Assembly: GCF_001558155.1 (NCBI RefSeq)
Contig: NZ_LOAS01000012.1
Location: 124,001-188,000 of the forward strand
Reading direction: 5' to 3'
Length of the DNA stretch: 64,000 nucleotides
Origin: Aliiruegeria sabulilitoris
GTDB lineage: Bacteria; Pseudomonadota; Alphaproteobacteria; Rhodobacterales; Rhodobacteraceae
The notes under the pieces are model-generated. The model worked only from the letters and a program-made list of their open reading frames with translations, did not search any database and was not told where the DNA came from. Position numbers and translations under genes: made by a program. How positions within the stretch are numbered: position 1 is the stretch's first letter; the number at the start of each line of letters is the position of its first letter. Below are positions 47,804-56,433 of this stretch, piece after piece.

Positions 47804-50134
47804 CTACTCGCCGTAGGGCACCCAGACGGTCTTGATTTCGGTCGCCTGCGTCAGCGCCTCCCGGCCCTTCATCGCACCGTCCAGCCCGCAGGCCCAAGTG
47901 CGCTTGAGATTGCGCGCCGCCGCTTTCTCAATGGCGGCATCCAGATCGGCGGTGGAAAGGTTCCACACCGCGTCCACGTCGAGGTGGCTGGCGATATCGG
48001 CCGAAAGCGCGCCTTGCGCCCCGGTGACGATATTGACCACGCCCGCAGGCAGGTCCGAGGTTTCCAGCACCTGGTAGAAATCGGTCGCGGTGAGCGGGAA
48101 GGCCTCCGAAGGCAGCAGGACCACGCGATTGCCCATCGCCACCGCCGGCGCCATGGCAGCGATCAGGCCGAGCAGCGGACGGTCCGGCGGGCAGACCGCG
48201 CCGATCACGCCGACCGGCTCGTTGACCGCCACGGCGAGGCCACGCAGGGGTACGCCCTTGGCCGCGCCATCCAGCTTGTCGGCCCAGGCGGCATGGGTGA
48301 AGAGCAGGTCGATGGCCGCTTCGACTTCCTCCGCGCCGGTTTTCGTTCCCGTCATGGCGTCGATCCGGGCGGCGAATTCGGCGGCGCGGGCCGAGAGGTT
48401 CTCGGCGATGTAGAACAGGATCTGCGCCCGCAGATGCCCGGTGGATTTCGCCCAGCTCGCAGCTTTGCCCGCCGCCTCCACAGCGTTGCGGATATCCTTG
48501 CGGTTACCCTCGCCAACATGGCCCAGAAGCGCGCCCTTGGGTCCCCAGATGGTGCGGGAATAGCCCGAGTCGGGGCGTGCCTGTTTGCCGCCAACAAACA
48601 TCTTTGCGGTGCGGTCGAGCGGGTTGTCGCTGCTCGGGTCAGCAGGTGCCGCAAAGGGCGCAATGGCTGCTGCGCGCGGCGCCGATTCTGTCGGTTTGGT
48701 ATAGGCCAGCAGGCCCTCCCAGCCGCCCTCGCGGCCGAAGCCGCTCTCGCGAACGCCGCCGAAACCGGCGGCGGCGTCGAAGAGGTTGGTCGCGTTCACC
48801 CAGACCACGCCGGAGGCGAGCTTGGGCGCGATGTCGAGCGCGAGATTGATATTCTCTGACCATACGGAAGCCGCCAGCCCGTAACGCGTGTTATTGGCGA
48901 TCTCGACCGCCTCGCTGGGTGTGCGGAAGGTGGTGGAGACGAGGACGGGGCCGAAGATCTCCTCCTGCATCAACCGGTCGGCGGGCGCCAACCCGGTGAT
49001 CAACGTGGGCGGGTAGAAACAGCCATCCGGCATCTTCACGGCCGGTTGGAACACCTCGCCATCGCCCGCGCCTTCCTGGACGAATCGGGTCACGGTCTGA
49101 AGTTGCACCGGGTCCACCAGCGAGCCGACATCAATGCACTTGTCCAGCGGATCGCCGATGCGCAGCGTCTCCATCCGGGCCTTGAGCTTGGCGTAAAAGC
49201 GCTCGGCGATGCCCTCCTGCACCAGCAGGCGGGAGCCCGCACAGCAGACCTGCCCCTGGTTGAACCAGATCGCATCGACCAGCCCTTCGACCGCGGAATC
49301 CAGATCGGCATCTTCGAAGACGATGTATGGCGACTTGCCACCCAGCTCGAGCGTCAGCGATTTGCCCGAACCGGCGGTCGCTTCACGAATGGCGCGGCCA
49401 ACGACCGTGGAGCCGGTAAAGGCGATCTTGTCGACCTCCGCGTTCACGATCATCTCGCCCACGGCGCCGTCGCCCGTAACGATATTCACAACGCCCGCAG
49501 GCAGGCCCGCTTCCTGGCAGATCTGGCCAAAGAGCAGCGCGGTCAGCGGCGTGAACTCGGCAGGTTTCAGAACCACCGTGTTGCCCATGGCGATGGCGGG
49601 CGCGATCTTCCACGCGAGCATCAGCAACGGGAAATTCCACGGAATGATCTGGCCACAAACGCCGAGCGGCGCGCGGCCGGGCATCTCGTCCTCCATGAGC
49701 TGGGCCATGCCGGCATGGTAGTAGAAATGCCGCGCGGCGAGCGGGATATCGATATCCCGGCTCTCGCGGATCGGCTTGCCATTGTCGAGCGTCTCCAGCA
49801 CGGCAAAAAGGCGCGCGTGTTTCTGCAGTAGCCGCGCCAGCGCGTAGAGGTAACGCGCCCGCTTGTGCCCACCGAGCCCGGTCCAGCCCGGCTGCGCTGT
49901 GCGCGCGGCGACGACGGCGGCATCCACATCCGACTGGCTGGCCTGGGTGAGCTTGGCCAGAAGCGCGCCGGTGGCTGGGTTGCGGCTCTCGAAACCCGCG
50001 CCCGGTTTGGTGAAGCTGCCATTGATGAAATGGCCGAAGGCGCGATTGCGGCTGTCTAGCCAGGCTTGCGCCTCGGTGGCGCTTTCGGGGGCCGGTCCGT
50101 ATTCCATGCTGTCGAAAATGTCCTGAATGTTCAT
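47804..50134 (-). CDS. ALDH16-type aldehyde dehydrogenase with a second, non-catalytic ALDH domain
   Basis: This 776-residue protein holds two ALDH modules. The first (about 30–490) is complete: PWNFPLL, cofactor loop FTGSTVVG, catalytic Glu263 in LELGGKSP, nucleophile Cys297 in NQGQVCCAG and EEIFGPVL. The second (about 505–776) keeps the fold landmarks (PVGVIGAVCP, LPAGVVNIVTG) but lacks both the ELGGK and GQxC motifs, and is shorter. This is the architecture of ALDH16; a crystal structure exists for one from Loktanella, another rhodobacterian, as I recall. It follows deoC by 15 bases, so acetaldehyde made by DeoC could be its substrate. Confidence 0.92.
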   Translation of the reverse strand: MNIQDIFDSMEYGPAPESATEAQAWLDSRNRAFGHFINGSFTKPGAGFESRNPATGALLAKLTQASQSDVDAAVVAARTAQPGWTGLGGHKRARYLYALARLLQKHARLFAVLETLDNGKPIRESRDIDIPLAARHFYYHAGMAQLMEDEMPGRAPLGVCGQIIPWNFPLLMLAWKIAPAIAMGNTVVLKPAEFTPLTALLFGQICQEAGLPAGVVNIVTGDGAVGEMIVNAEVDKIAFTGSTVVGRAIREATAGSGKSLTLELGGKSPYIVFEDADLDSAVEGLVDAIWFNQGQVCCAGSRLLVQEGIAERFYAKLKARMETLRIGDPLDKCIDVGSLVDPVQLQTVTRFVQEGAGDGEVFQPAVKMPDGCFYPPTLITGLAPADRLMQEEIFGPVLVSTTFRTPSEAVEIANNTRYGLAASVWSENINLALDIAPKLASGVVWVNATNLFDAAAGFGGVRESGFGREGGWEGLLAYTKPTESAPRAAAIAPFAAPADPSSDNPLDRTAKMFVGGKQARPDSGYSRTIWGPKGALLGHVGEGNRKDIRNAVEAAGKAASWAKSTGHLRAQILFYIAENLSARAAEFAARIDAMTGTKTGAEEVEAAIDLLFTHAAWADKLDGAAKGVPLRGLAVAVNEPVGVIGAVCPPDRPLLGLIAAMAPAVAMGNRVVLLPSEAFPLTATDFYQVLETSDLPAGVVNIVTGAQGALSADIASHLDVDAVWNLSTADLDAAIEKAAARNLKRTWACGLDGAMKGREALTQATEIKTVWVPYGE

Positions 50135-50149
50135 GATGCCTCTCCCGGA

Positions 50150-51160
50150 TCAGGCCAGCGGGTGACGGAAAGCGGCGGAATAGGCGCCGGTGACGTGATG
50201 TTCGATCTGCCGTTCGATGTCGCCCAGGAGCGAGGAGGCGCCGAAGCGGAACAGGTCCGGCTGCAGCCAGCGATTGCCCAGCTCCTCCTTCAGCAGAGAC
50301 AGATAGACCAGCGAGTCCTTGGCCTTGGAGATTCCGCCGGCGGGCTTGTAGCCCACCTTGAAACCGGTGCGCGCTTCGTAGTCGCGGATGGCGCGCATCA
50401 TCACGAGGCTGACGGGGAGCGTGGCGTTCACGCTCTCCTTGCCGGTCGATGTCTTGATGAAATCGGCGCCACCCATCATGCAGATGAGTGAAGCGCGGGC
50501 GACATTGCGCAGGCTCCCCAACTCGCCGGTCGCGAGGATCGCCTTCACATGCGCCTCGCCGCAGGCGGCGCGGAACTCGCGCATCTCGTCATAGAGTGCC
50601 TGCCAGTTGCCGGTCAGAACGTGGCGGCGGGAGATGACAATGTCGATCTCGGCCGCGCCGGCCTTCACGGACTCGCCGATCTCGGCAACGCGCAACTCAA
50701 ACGGCGAGAGGCCGGCCGGAAAACCGGTGGAGACGGCCGCGACCGGGATGCCCGAGCCTGCCAGCGCCTCGACCGCCACCTCGACCATGTCGTGATAGAC
50801 GCAGACCGCGCCGGTGGTCAGCCGCTCGACGCCAAGAGCTTCCAGCAGGTCCGCGCGAACGGGCTGGCGGGCCTTGGCGCAGAGCCGGCGCACGCGGCCG
50901 GGCGTGTCGTCACCTGCCAGCGTCGTCAGGTCGATCAGCGAGATCGCCTTGAGCAACCAGGCGGCCTGGTAGTCTTTCTTGACCGAACGGCGACCCGGCA
51001 GGCTGGCTGCGCGGCGCTCGATGGCCGAGGTGTTCGCTTGCGCGCGCATCACCCAATCCATGTCAAGTTCCATGCCGGGGTTGCGCGGCTCTCCGGCCAG
51101 TTGTGGCAGGTGATCGGCGCGGCGCGTGACCGCCGTCGTCTCCTCGTTCCGGGTTTGCAT
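50150..51160 (-). CDS. deoC: Deoxyribose-phosphate aldolase
   Basis: DeoC splits 2-deoxyribose-5-phosphate into acetaldehyde and glyceraldehyde-3-phosphate. The Schiff-base lysine block is DFIKTSTGKESVNAT, with the second lysine in GYKPAGGI; DIVISRRHVLTGNW and RFGASSLL complete the barrel. At 336 residues it has an extra ~75-residue N-terminus compared with E. coli DeoC, the longer (eukaryotic-like) form. GGGAGG precedes the ATG. First gene of deoC–ALDH16. Confidence 0.95.
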   Translation of the reverse strand: MQTRNEETTAVTRRADHLPQLAGEPRNPGMELDMDWVMRAQANTSAIERRAASLPGRRSVKKDYQAAWLLKAISLIDLTTLAGDDTPGRVRRLCAKARQPVRADLLEALGVERLTTGAVCVYHDMVEVAVEALAGSGIPVAAVSTGFPAGLSPFELRVAEIGESVKAGAAEIDIVISRRHVLTGNWQALYDEMREFRAACGEAHVKAILATGELGSLRNVARASLICMMGGADFIKTSTGKESVNATLPVSLVMMRAIRDYEARTGFKVGYKPAGGISKAKDSLVYLSLLKEELGNRWLQPDLFRFGASSLLGDIERQIEHHVTGAYSAAFRHPLA

Positions 51161-51229
51161 GAGGTGCCTCCCTTCGAATTCGTCGCGGGCACGCTCGCAC
51201 GGGCGGCCCGACGGGGCAATAGGATCCGC

Positions 51230-52339
51230 TCAGCCGCGCGGCAGCAGCCGGGCGAGGGTCTCGGATGTGACATCATCCGCCGAGTCCAGCATGCGCGGCA
51301 CCAGGCGGTCGTAACTCTTCCAGTTGATGGTGATCGCCCGGCAATGCCAGTAGCCGAAATTGGCGTTCTTCAGCGCCCCCATCGGCAGCCACATGTCGGG
51401 GCGGTGAACGTCCCAGCCAAAGAAGCGCCGCCAGCCATCGGGACGGATGCAATACTTGGTCGGACAGGGGCCCACGCCGACCTCCGGGTGCAGGTGGTCA
51501 GCATGAGAGGCAGGCGGTTCGGCATCCGCGACCGGGCTGCGCCACGTGCCGTCGAAGGCCACGATGCCGAGCGGGCTCTTGTAGGTCGCATCGAAAATCG
51601 AACCGCCTCGGCTCCAGACAAGCTCGTCGATGTCCACGTTCAGAACAGCGCGCGCGTGGCGCAGGAAGCGCAGGCGCGCAAGGTTGAACATGGCCGGTTG
51701 CAGGAACTTCGCTCCGCCGCCGCCGGACTTGGAGCGCACCGGGCCATAGCGCTGCGGCACCTTGAGCACGACGGCGCGTTTCAGACCGGTGACAGAAAGT
51801 TTTTCGAGCAGCGCTTCGGGCGTATATTCATCCGAGGCGTTGTCCATCAACAGCATGGCTTCCAGCCCGTGCTCGCCGACGTGAAAGCGCGCCCAATCGG
51901 CGATCCACTCCAGTCGGTTGTTGCGCGAGATGTGCAGCGAGGCGTTCAGCCCGGCAAATATCCCGCTCTGATCGGGGCTTGTCCCGCTCTGTCCGCTCCA
52001 GCGGCCGGAACTGGTCGAGAGCACCTGCGCTCCCGCGGGTCGATCGAGAATGACGATGTCGTGGCGGCGGAAATGGCGAACCCGGCGGATGCGCACGGGC
52101 TGTTCGTCGATCTTCAGCGCCCCGTCGGCGAGCATCGCCTTGAAGTTCAGAAGCTTCGGGCAAACGACGAGCAGGCGCTCGCCCATGGCCACGGCATCAT
52201 ACCAGAGTGTCGTCCAGTCATAGGAGTTCTCGAAATTCTGTCCCCGGGCGCTGCGGGGCACGATGGGCGTGCGCCGCAGCCCGCTTCCCTCGACGGAAAG
52301 CGACTGCATTTCGGCAATGGAAAAATCATCCAACTCCAT
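51230..52339 (-). CDS. Putative glycosyltransferase (GT92/GT2-like)
   Basis: This 369-residue soluble protein resembles GT-A-fold transferases that act at non-processive steps. RLEWIADWARFHVGEHGLEAMLLMDNASD matches the ‘W...YH...G...YDN.S’ block of family 92-like proteins. KFLQPAMFNLARLRFLRHA leads to the DxD-like NVDIDELVW. No signal peptide or membrane segment is seen. Substrates unknown. It stands alone between deoC and a small unknown gene, with no polysaccharide cluster around. The family assignment is pattern-based and moderate. Confidence 0.65.
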   Translation of the reverse strand: MELDDFSIAEMQSLSVEGSGLRRTPIVPRSARGQNFENSYDWTTLWYDAVAMGERLLVVCPKLLNFKAMLADGALKIDEQPVRIRRVRHFRRHDIVILDRPAGAQVLSTSSGRWSGQSGTSPDQSGIFAGLNASLHISRNNRLEWIADWARFHVGEHGLEAMLLMDNASDEYTPEALLEKLSVTGLKRAVVLKVPQRYGPVRSKSGGGGAKFLQPAMFNLARLRFLRHARAVLNVDIDELVWSRGGSIFDATYKSPLGIVAFDGTWRSPVADAEPPASHADHLHPEVGVGPCPTKYCIRPDGWRRFFGWDVHRPDMWLPMGALKNANFGYWHCRAITINWKSYDRLVPRMLDSADDVTSETLARLLPRG

Positions 52340-52399
52340 GGTGCAGCCTCTTAGGCTGATCCGAGCGTCAATCCAACTGCAATACCGTCCCGGAAAGGG

Positions 52400-52759
52400 T
52401 CACAGAGCGAGTTCCCGTGCGTCCGTCAGTTGATAGTTGTAGCAGGCGGTCCCGTTGCGGAAGCGATCCACCTTCATGTTTTCGAGAGTGAACTCGAAAA
52501 GCTGACGGCCGGGCGTGCTGGCATTGTCGGTGGTATCGACGACCACGGCGCGGATCCGGCGCTCGGGATTGCCAGCGGTGAGCTGCTGGACGACGGCGTC
52601 GAACTGTTTCTGGGCGAGGGCCGTGTCCTTTTCGCCAAGTGTCCGCCATGTCTGATTGAGCTGGTTGTCCTGCATGTCACGGGCGTTCATCACGGGCAGG
52701 GTGCCCATGCCGGAAACCTTCGCCGTCCAGTGTCCGCGAGTTTGGGTGATCTTGATCAT
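52400..52759 (-). CDS. Small protein of unknown function
   Basis: I do not recognise this 119-residue protein. It has no signal peptide or membrane segment and no cofactor motif. It starts MIKITQTRGHWTAKVSGMG, has a central helical part (KDTALAQKQFDAVVQQLTAG) and a beta-rich end (QLFEFTLENMKVDRF). GGAAGGA lies eight or nine bases before the ATG, which supports it being a real gene. It lies about 60 bases upstream of the glycosyltransferase-like gene on the same strand. The 109-base gap before it contains the hairpin at 52836. Confidence 0.65.
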   Translation of the reverse strand: MIKITQTRGHWTAKVSGMGTLPVMNARDMQDNQLNQTWRTLGEKDTALAQKQFDAVVQQLTAGNPERRIRAVVVDTTDNASTPGRQLFEFTLENMKVDRFRNGTACYNYQLTDARELAL

Positions 52760-52835
52760 GTGGCAAATCCTTCCGGGTTACTGCGGGACGAACGGTTCGT
52801 GTTTCCCAGATGGGAACGCCTCAAGCCCCGCGCAT

Positions 52836-52853
52836 GTCCCGCAAATGCGGGAC
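52836..52853 (-). terminator. Hairpin downstream of sulP
   Basis: A perfect 7-bp stem (52836–52842 with 52847–52853) with an AAAT loop lies 16 bases after the sulP stop on the minus strand. There is no T-run. It may define the 3' end of the sulfur operon message. Confidence 0.45.
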
Positions 52854-52868
52854 GCGCCGGAGCCCTTG

Positions 52869-54608
52869 TTATTCGGCTGCTTCGCTCAGTGTCGCGTTGC
52901 CCGACAGTGCCATGTATGCGTCATATTGCGAAAGGAATACCCGACCGTTCATCTCTTCAAGGAAATGGCTGCGTTTCAGGCGGTCCATTACCGGGCCTTT
53001 TACCTCGCTCAGGTGCAGCTTGATACCCATATCTTTGAGTCGGTGCAGAATGCTCTCCAGCGACTCCAGCGCCGAGAGGTCTACTTCGTTCACTGCCGGG
53101 AAATTCAGCACCACGTGCTTGAGCTGCGTGTCGCCCACAACGCGGTCGTAGACGTAGTCCTCCAGAAAGCGTGCATTGGCGAAATAGAGGCTCTCATCCA
53201 CACGCAGCGTCACCATCGCCGGGTCGGTCAGCACCTTGTGACGGCAGATATTTCGGAAGTGATGCGTGCCCGGCACCAACCCGATCTCGGCCACATGCGG
53301 GCGCGAGGTCTTGTAGAGATGCAGGAAGATCGACAGCACCACGCCGGACGAAACGCCAACCTCCACGCCCATGCCGAGCGTCAGAAGGATCGTGGCGGAG
53401 ACGGCAAAGAAATCCGGCTTGGAGAATTTCCAGGCATCCCTGACCACCGAGAAATCGACGAGCGACAGCACGGCGACGATGATGGTTGCGGCAAGTGTCG
53501 CCGTGGGCAGGAAATAGAGCAGCGGTGTGAGCAGGAGCGCTGCCAGCAGGATGCCGATGGCGGTGAAGGCGCCCGCGGCGGGGGTCTCGGCGCCGGCATC
53601 GAAATTGACCACCGAGCGGGCGAAACCGCCCGTGACCGGGTAGCCGCCAGTGAGCGAGGCCGCGATGTTGGAGGTGCCGAGCCCGATCAGTTCCTGGTCC
53701 GGGTCGATGCGCTGCCGCCGCTTGGCGGCCAGTGTCTGGGCGACGGAAACGGATTCGACGAAGCCGATGATCGAGATCAGGATCGCCGGGCCGATCAGCG
53801 CTTTCCACATTTCCCAATCCGCCGAGGGAGCCGAAAGCGGCGGCAAGCCACGCGGCACGTCGCCGACGATGTTAACGCCGCGATCGGCAAGGCCGAAGAT
53901 CCAGGCGAGCAGCGTTGTAACGACCACGGCCGCCACCGGGCCGGCCTTGGTCAGCACATCCGCCAGGCGCGGCTTGATGCCGGATTTCAGCAGCAGCGGC
54001 TTTAGCCCCTTGCGCACCCAGAACAGGAAGGCGGTGGCGGTGACACCGATGATCAGCGTCCAGAGATTCGTCTGACCGAGGTTGCCGAGCAGGTGGCCCA
54101 GTGTCTCGATCAGGTTATGGCCCGAGGCCTGCACGCCGAGGATGTGCTTGAGCTGCGAGGTGGCGATCAGGATGCCCGAGGCGGTGATGAACCCCGCGAT
54201 GACCGGGTGCGAGAGGAAATTGGCGATGAAGCCGAGCCGCAGCAGCCCCATAACGGTCAGGAAGATGCCGGAGATGAAGGCCAGCGTGATCGCGGCGAGC
54301 GCGATGGCGCGCGGATCGCTCAGCCCCAGATTGCCCACGGCCGCCGCCGTCATCAGCGAGACCACCGCCACCGGCCCCACGGCCAGTGCCCGCGACGTGC
54401 CGAAGATCGCATAGGCCACCAGCGGCAGGATCGAGGCATAAAGGCCCATTTCCGCCGGCAGGCCCGCGAGCAGCGCATAGGCGAGCGATTGCGGGATCAG
54501 CATGATCGTGACGATCACGGCGGCAAGCGCATCACTTTCGAAGGTCTGGCGCGAGTACTGGCTGCCCCAGTCGAGAATGGGCAGGTAGCGGCGAAGAAAC
54601 GGGGGCAT
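52869..54608 (-). CDS. SulP-family anion transporter with C-terminal STAS domain
   Basis: This 579-residue inner-membrane carrier has about 12–14 segments (residues about 20–430). The SulP signature IPQSLAYALLAGLPAEMGLYASILP comes near the start, and the TGGYPVTGGFARSVVNF block lies near residue 325. A cytosolic STAS domain follows (about 445–565). SulP proteins move sulfate, sulfite-like ions or bicarbonate. Being the last gene of a sulfide-oxidation operon, it most likely removes or recycles the sulfur oxyanions produced; direction is inferred. It begins 58 bases after the SQR-fusion gene. Confidence 0.92.
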   Translation of the reverse strand: MPPFLRRYLPILDWGSQYSRQTFESDALAAVIVTIMLIPQSLAYALLAGLPAEMGLYASILPLVAYAIFGTSRALAVGPVAVVSLMTAAAVGNLGLSDPRAIALAAITLAFISGIFLTVMGLLRLGFIANFLSHPVIAGFITASGILIATSQLKHILGVQASGHNLIETLGHLLGNLGQTNLWTLIIGVTATAFLFWVRKGLKPLLLKSGIKPRLADVLTKAGPVAAVVVTTLLAWIFGLADRGVNIVGDVPRGLPPLSAPSADWEMWKALIGPAILISIIGFVESVSVAQTLAAKRRQRIDPDQELIGLGTSNIAASLTGGYPVTGGFARSVVNFDAGAETPAAGAFTAIGILLAALLLTPLLYFLPTATLAATIIVAVLSLVDFSVVRDAWKFSKPDFFAVSATILLTLGMGVEVGVSSGVVLSIFLHLYKTSRPHVAEIGLVPGTHHFRNICRHKVLTDPAMVTLRVDESLYFANARFLEDYVYDRVVGDTQLKHVVLNFPAVNEVDLSALESLESILHRLKDMGIKLHLSEVKGPVMDRLKRSHFLEEMNGRVFLSQYDAYMALSGNATLSEAAE

Positions 54609-54666
54609 GGGGAGGAACCTTGAAAAAGCGGAAATCCGGCGCGCCCGGGGGCGCGCCGGTGAAATG

Positions 54667-56352
54667 TCAGACCTTGGGGGCGTCGACGGAGATCTTCTCC
54701 GGCTTGGCCATCCATTCGCGGCCCTTGAGCATGCCACCCCAATAGACCGGGGGCAGCAGCATTTCCTTGAGGATCCATGCCGCGCGCGTGGGCTTCGTGC
54801 CGTTGATCAGCCATTTCGGCAGGATCGGCATCAGCGTGCCGCCATAGCCGAATTCGGCCAGCACGATCTTGCCGCGCTCCACGGTGAGCGGGCAGGAGCC
54901 GTAGCCGTTATAGGCGCCCTGCGGGCTGCCGCCGAGGATGTCCGCGGTCACGTTGGCGGCCACGACGGGCGCCTGCATCCGGGCCGCTGCGGCGGTCTTG
55001 GCATTGGGCGCGTTCATCACATCGCCCAGCGACCAGATATTGTCGTACTGCTTGTGGCGCAGCGTGATCTGGTCGACATCGACCCAACCGGCGGCATCGG
55101 CCAGCGGCGAGACGCGGATGAAGTCCGGCGCGGTCTGCGGTGGGCAGACATGGATCATGTCGAACTCCACCTCGATCGTGGTCGGTTCCTCGTCGGGTTT
55201 CTTGATCTCGAACGTGGCTTTCTTCGCCGGGCCGTCGATGGCGACGAGGTTATGGAAGAAATTCAGCGTCGCGTCGTATTTCTCCACGTATTCCATCAGC
55301 GCGGGCACGTAGTCCTTCACGCCGAAGAGCACCCCGCCCGCGTTCATGAACTGGATGTCGACATCCTTGAGAACGTCCTCGCGGTGCCAGTGGTCGCCCG
55401 AGAGATACATCGCCTTTTGCGGCGCGCCGGCGCATTTGATCGGCATCGGCGGCTGGGTGAAGAGCGCGCGGCCCTTCTTGAGGTTCTGCACCAGCTCCCA
55501 GGTGTAGGGCGCAAGGTCGTAGCGGTAGTTCGAGGTCACGCCGTTCTTGCCCAGCGTGTCCACCAGCCCGTCAACCGCGTGCCAGTCGAGCTTGAGCCCC
55601 GGGCAGACGATGAGCCGGTCGTATTTCACCACCCGGCAGCCATCGAGGATGACGGCGTTGTCATGCGGCTCGAAAGCGGCAACGGCGCTCTTGATCCAGT
55701 GCACGCCCTTCGGGATCAGGCTGCCCATGGTGCGCGCGGTGGTGGCCGGGTCGAACACGCCGGCGCCGACCATGGTCCAGCCGGGCTGGTAATAGTGAAT
55801 GTCGGCCGGGTCGATGACTGCGATGTCGAGATCGCGCATCCGGCTCTTGAGCGAGGAGGCGACCGAGATGCCGCCCGCGCCGCCGCCGACGATCACCACG
55901 TCGAACTTGGCGTCGCCGGTATCGGTCGGCGTCTTGCCGCCATTGACGATCCGGCGGACGACGCCGCCCATGTCGTAGCCGGCCGATTTGGCCGTGGCCA
56001 GGATCTCGGAGGCCGGCATGTCCTTGGCGTGGCTGAGCGACCAGAGCGTGGTGCAGCGTGTGCCCGTTCGGCAATAGGCCAGCACCGGGCCGGGCAGCGT
56101 CCTCAGGGCCTTGCCGAATTCGACGGCCTGTTCATCCAGAACCATGCCCGAGGTGACGGGTTGGTAAAGGCATTCCAGCCCGATCTCCTTCGCCGCCATC
56201 TCGATTTCCTCGAAGGTCGGCTGGTCGTTGCCCTCTCCGTCGGGGCGGTTGCAGACGATGGCCCGGAAACCGGCCTCCTTGATCTTCTTTACGTCTTCCG
56301 GCGCAATCTGCGGTGTCACCGAGAGCGCGTCGGTCAGTTTCTTGATTTCCAT
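54667..56352 (-). CDS. DUF442 rhodanese-like/phosphatase domain fused to sulfide:quinone reductase
   Basis: This two-domain protein has 561 residues. The N-terminal TIGR01244/DUF442 domain (1 to about 135) has an active loop CRTGTR (Cys94–Arg99), like the loop of rhodaneses, and probably transfers persulfide sulfur. The C-terminal flavoprotein (about 150–561) has FAD-binding VVIVGGGAGGISVAS. It also has the redox cysteines of sulfide:quinone reductases: IVCPGL, PIKCAGAPQK and, near the C-terminus, GYGSCPLTV. It would oxidise sulfide, pass electrons to quinone and relay the sulfur. ATG 56352 is the start of the family-conserved sequence. Confidence 0.92.
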   Translation of the reverse strand: MEIKKLTDALSVTPQIAPEDVKKIKEAGFRAIVCNRPDGEGNDQPTFEEIEMAAKEIGLECLYQPVTSGMVLDEQAVEFGKALRTLPGPVLAYCRTGTRCTTLWSLSHAKDMPASEILATAKSAGYDMGGVVRRIVNGGKTPTDTGDAKFDVVIVGGGAGGISVASSLKSRMRDLDIAVIDPADIHYYQPGWTMVGAGVFDPATTARTMGSLIPKGVHWIKSAVAAFEPHDNAVILDGCRVVKYDRLIVCPGLKLDWHAVDGLVDTLGKNGVTSNYRYDLAPYTWELVQNLKKGRALFTQPPMPIKCAGAPQKAMYLSGDHWHREDVLKDVDIQFMNAGGVLFGVKDYVPALMEYVEKYDATLNFFHNLVAIDGPAKKATFEIKKPDEEPTTIEVEFDMIHVCPPQTAPDFIRVSPLADAAGWVDVDQITLRHKQYDNIWSLGDVMNAPNAKTAAAARMQAPVVAANVTADILGGSPQGAYNGYGSCPLTVERGKIVLAEFGYGGTLMPILPKWLINGTKPTRAAWILKEMLLPPVYWGGMLKGREWMAKPEKISVDAPKV

Positions 56353-56433
56353 CTCGCAGGCATCCTCCACCACTGGAGACCCCGGGGCGTCGTTCTCGCG
56401 CCCCGGTGGCCACTAACTAGGTTGTTATAGGAC

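Noticed and set aside
54607-56430. A 607-codon plus-strand frame opposite the SQR fusion
   Set aside because: Shadow frame in the highly coding-biased minus-strand gene.
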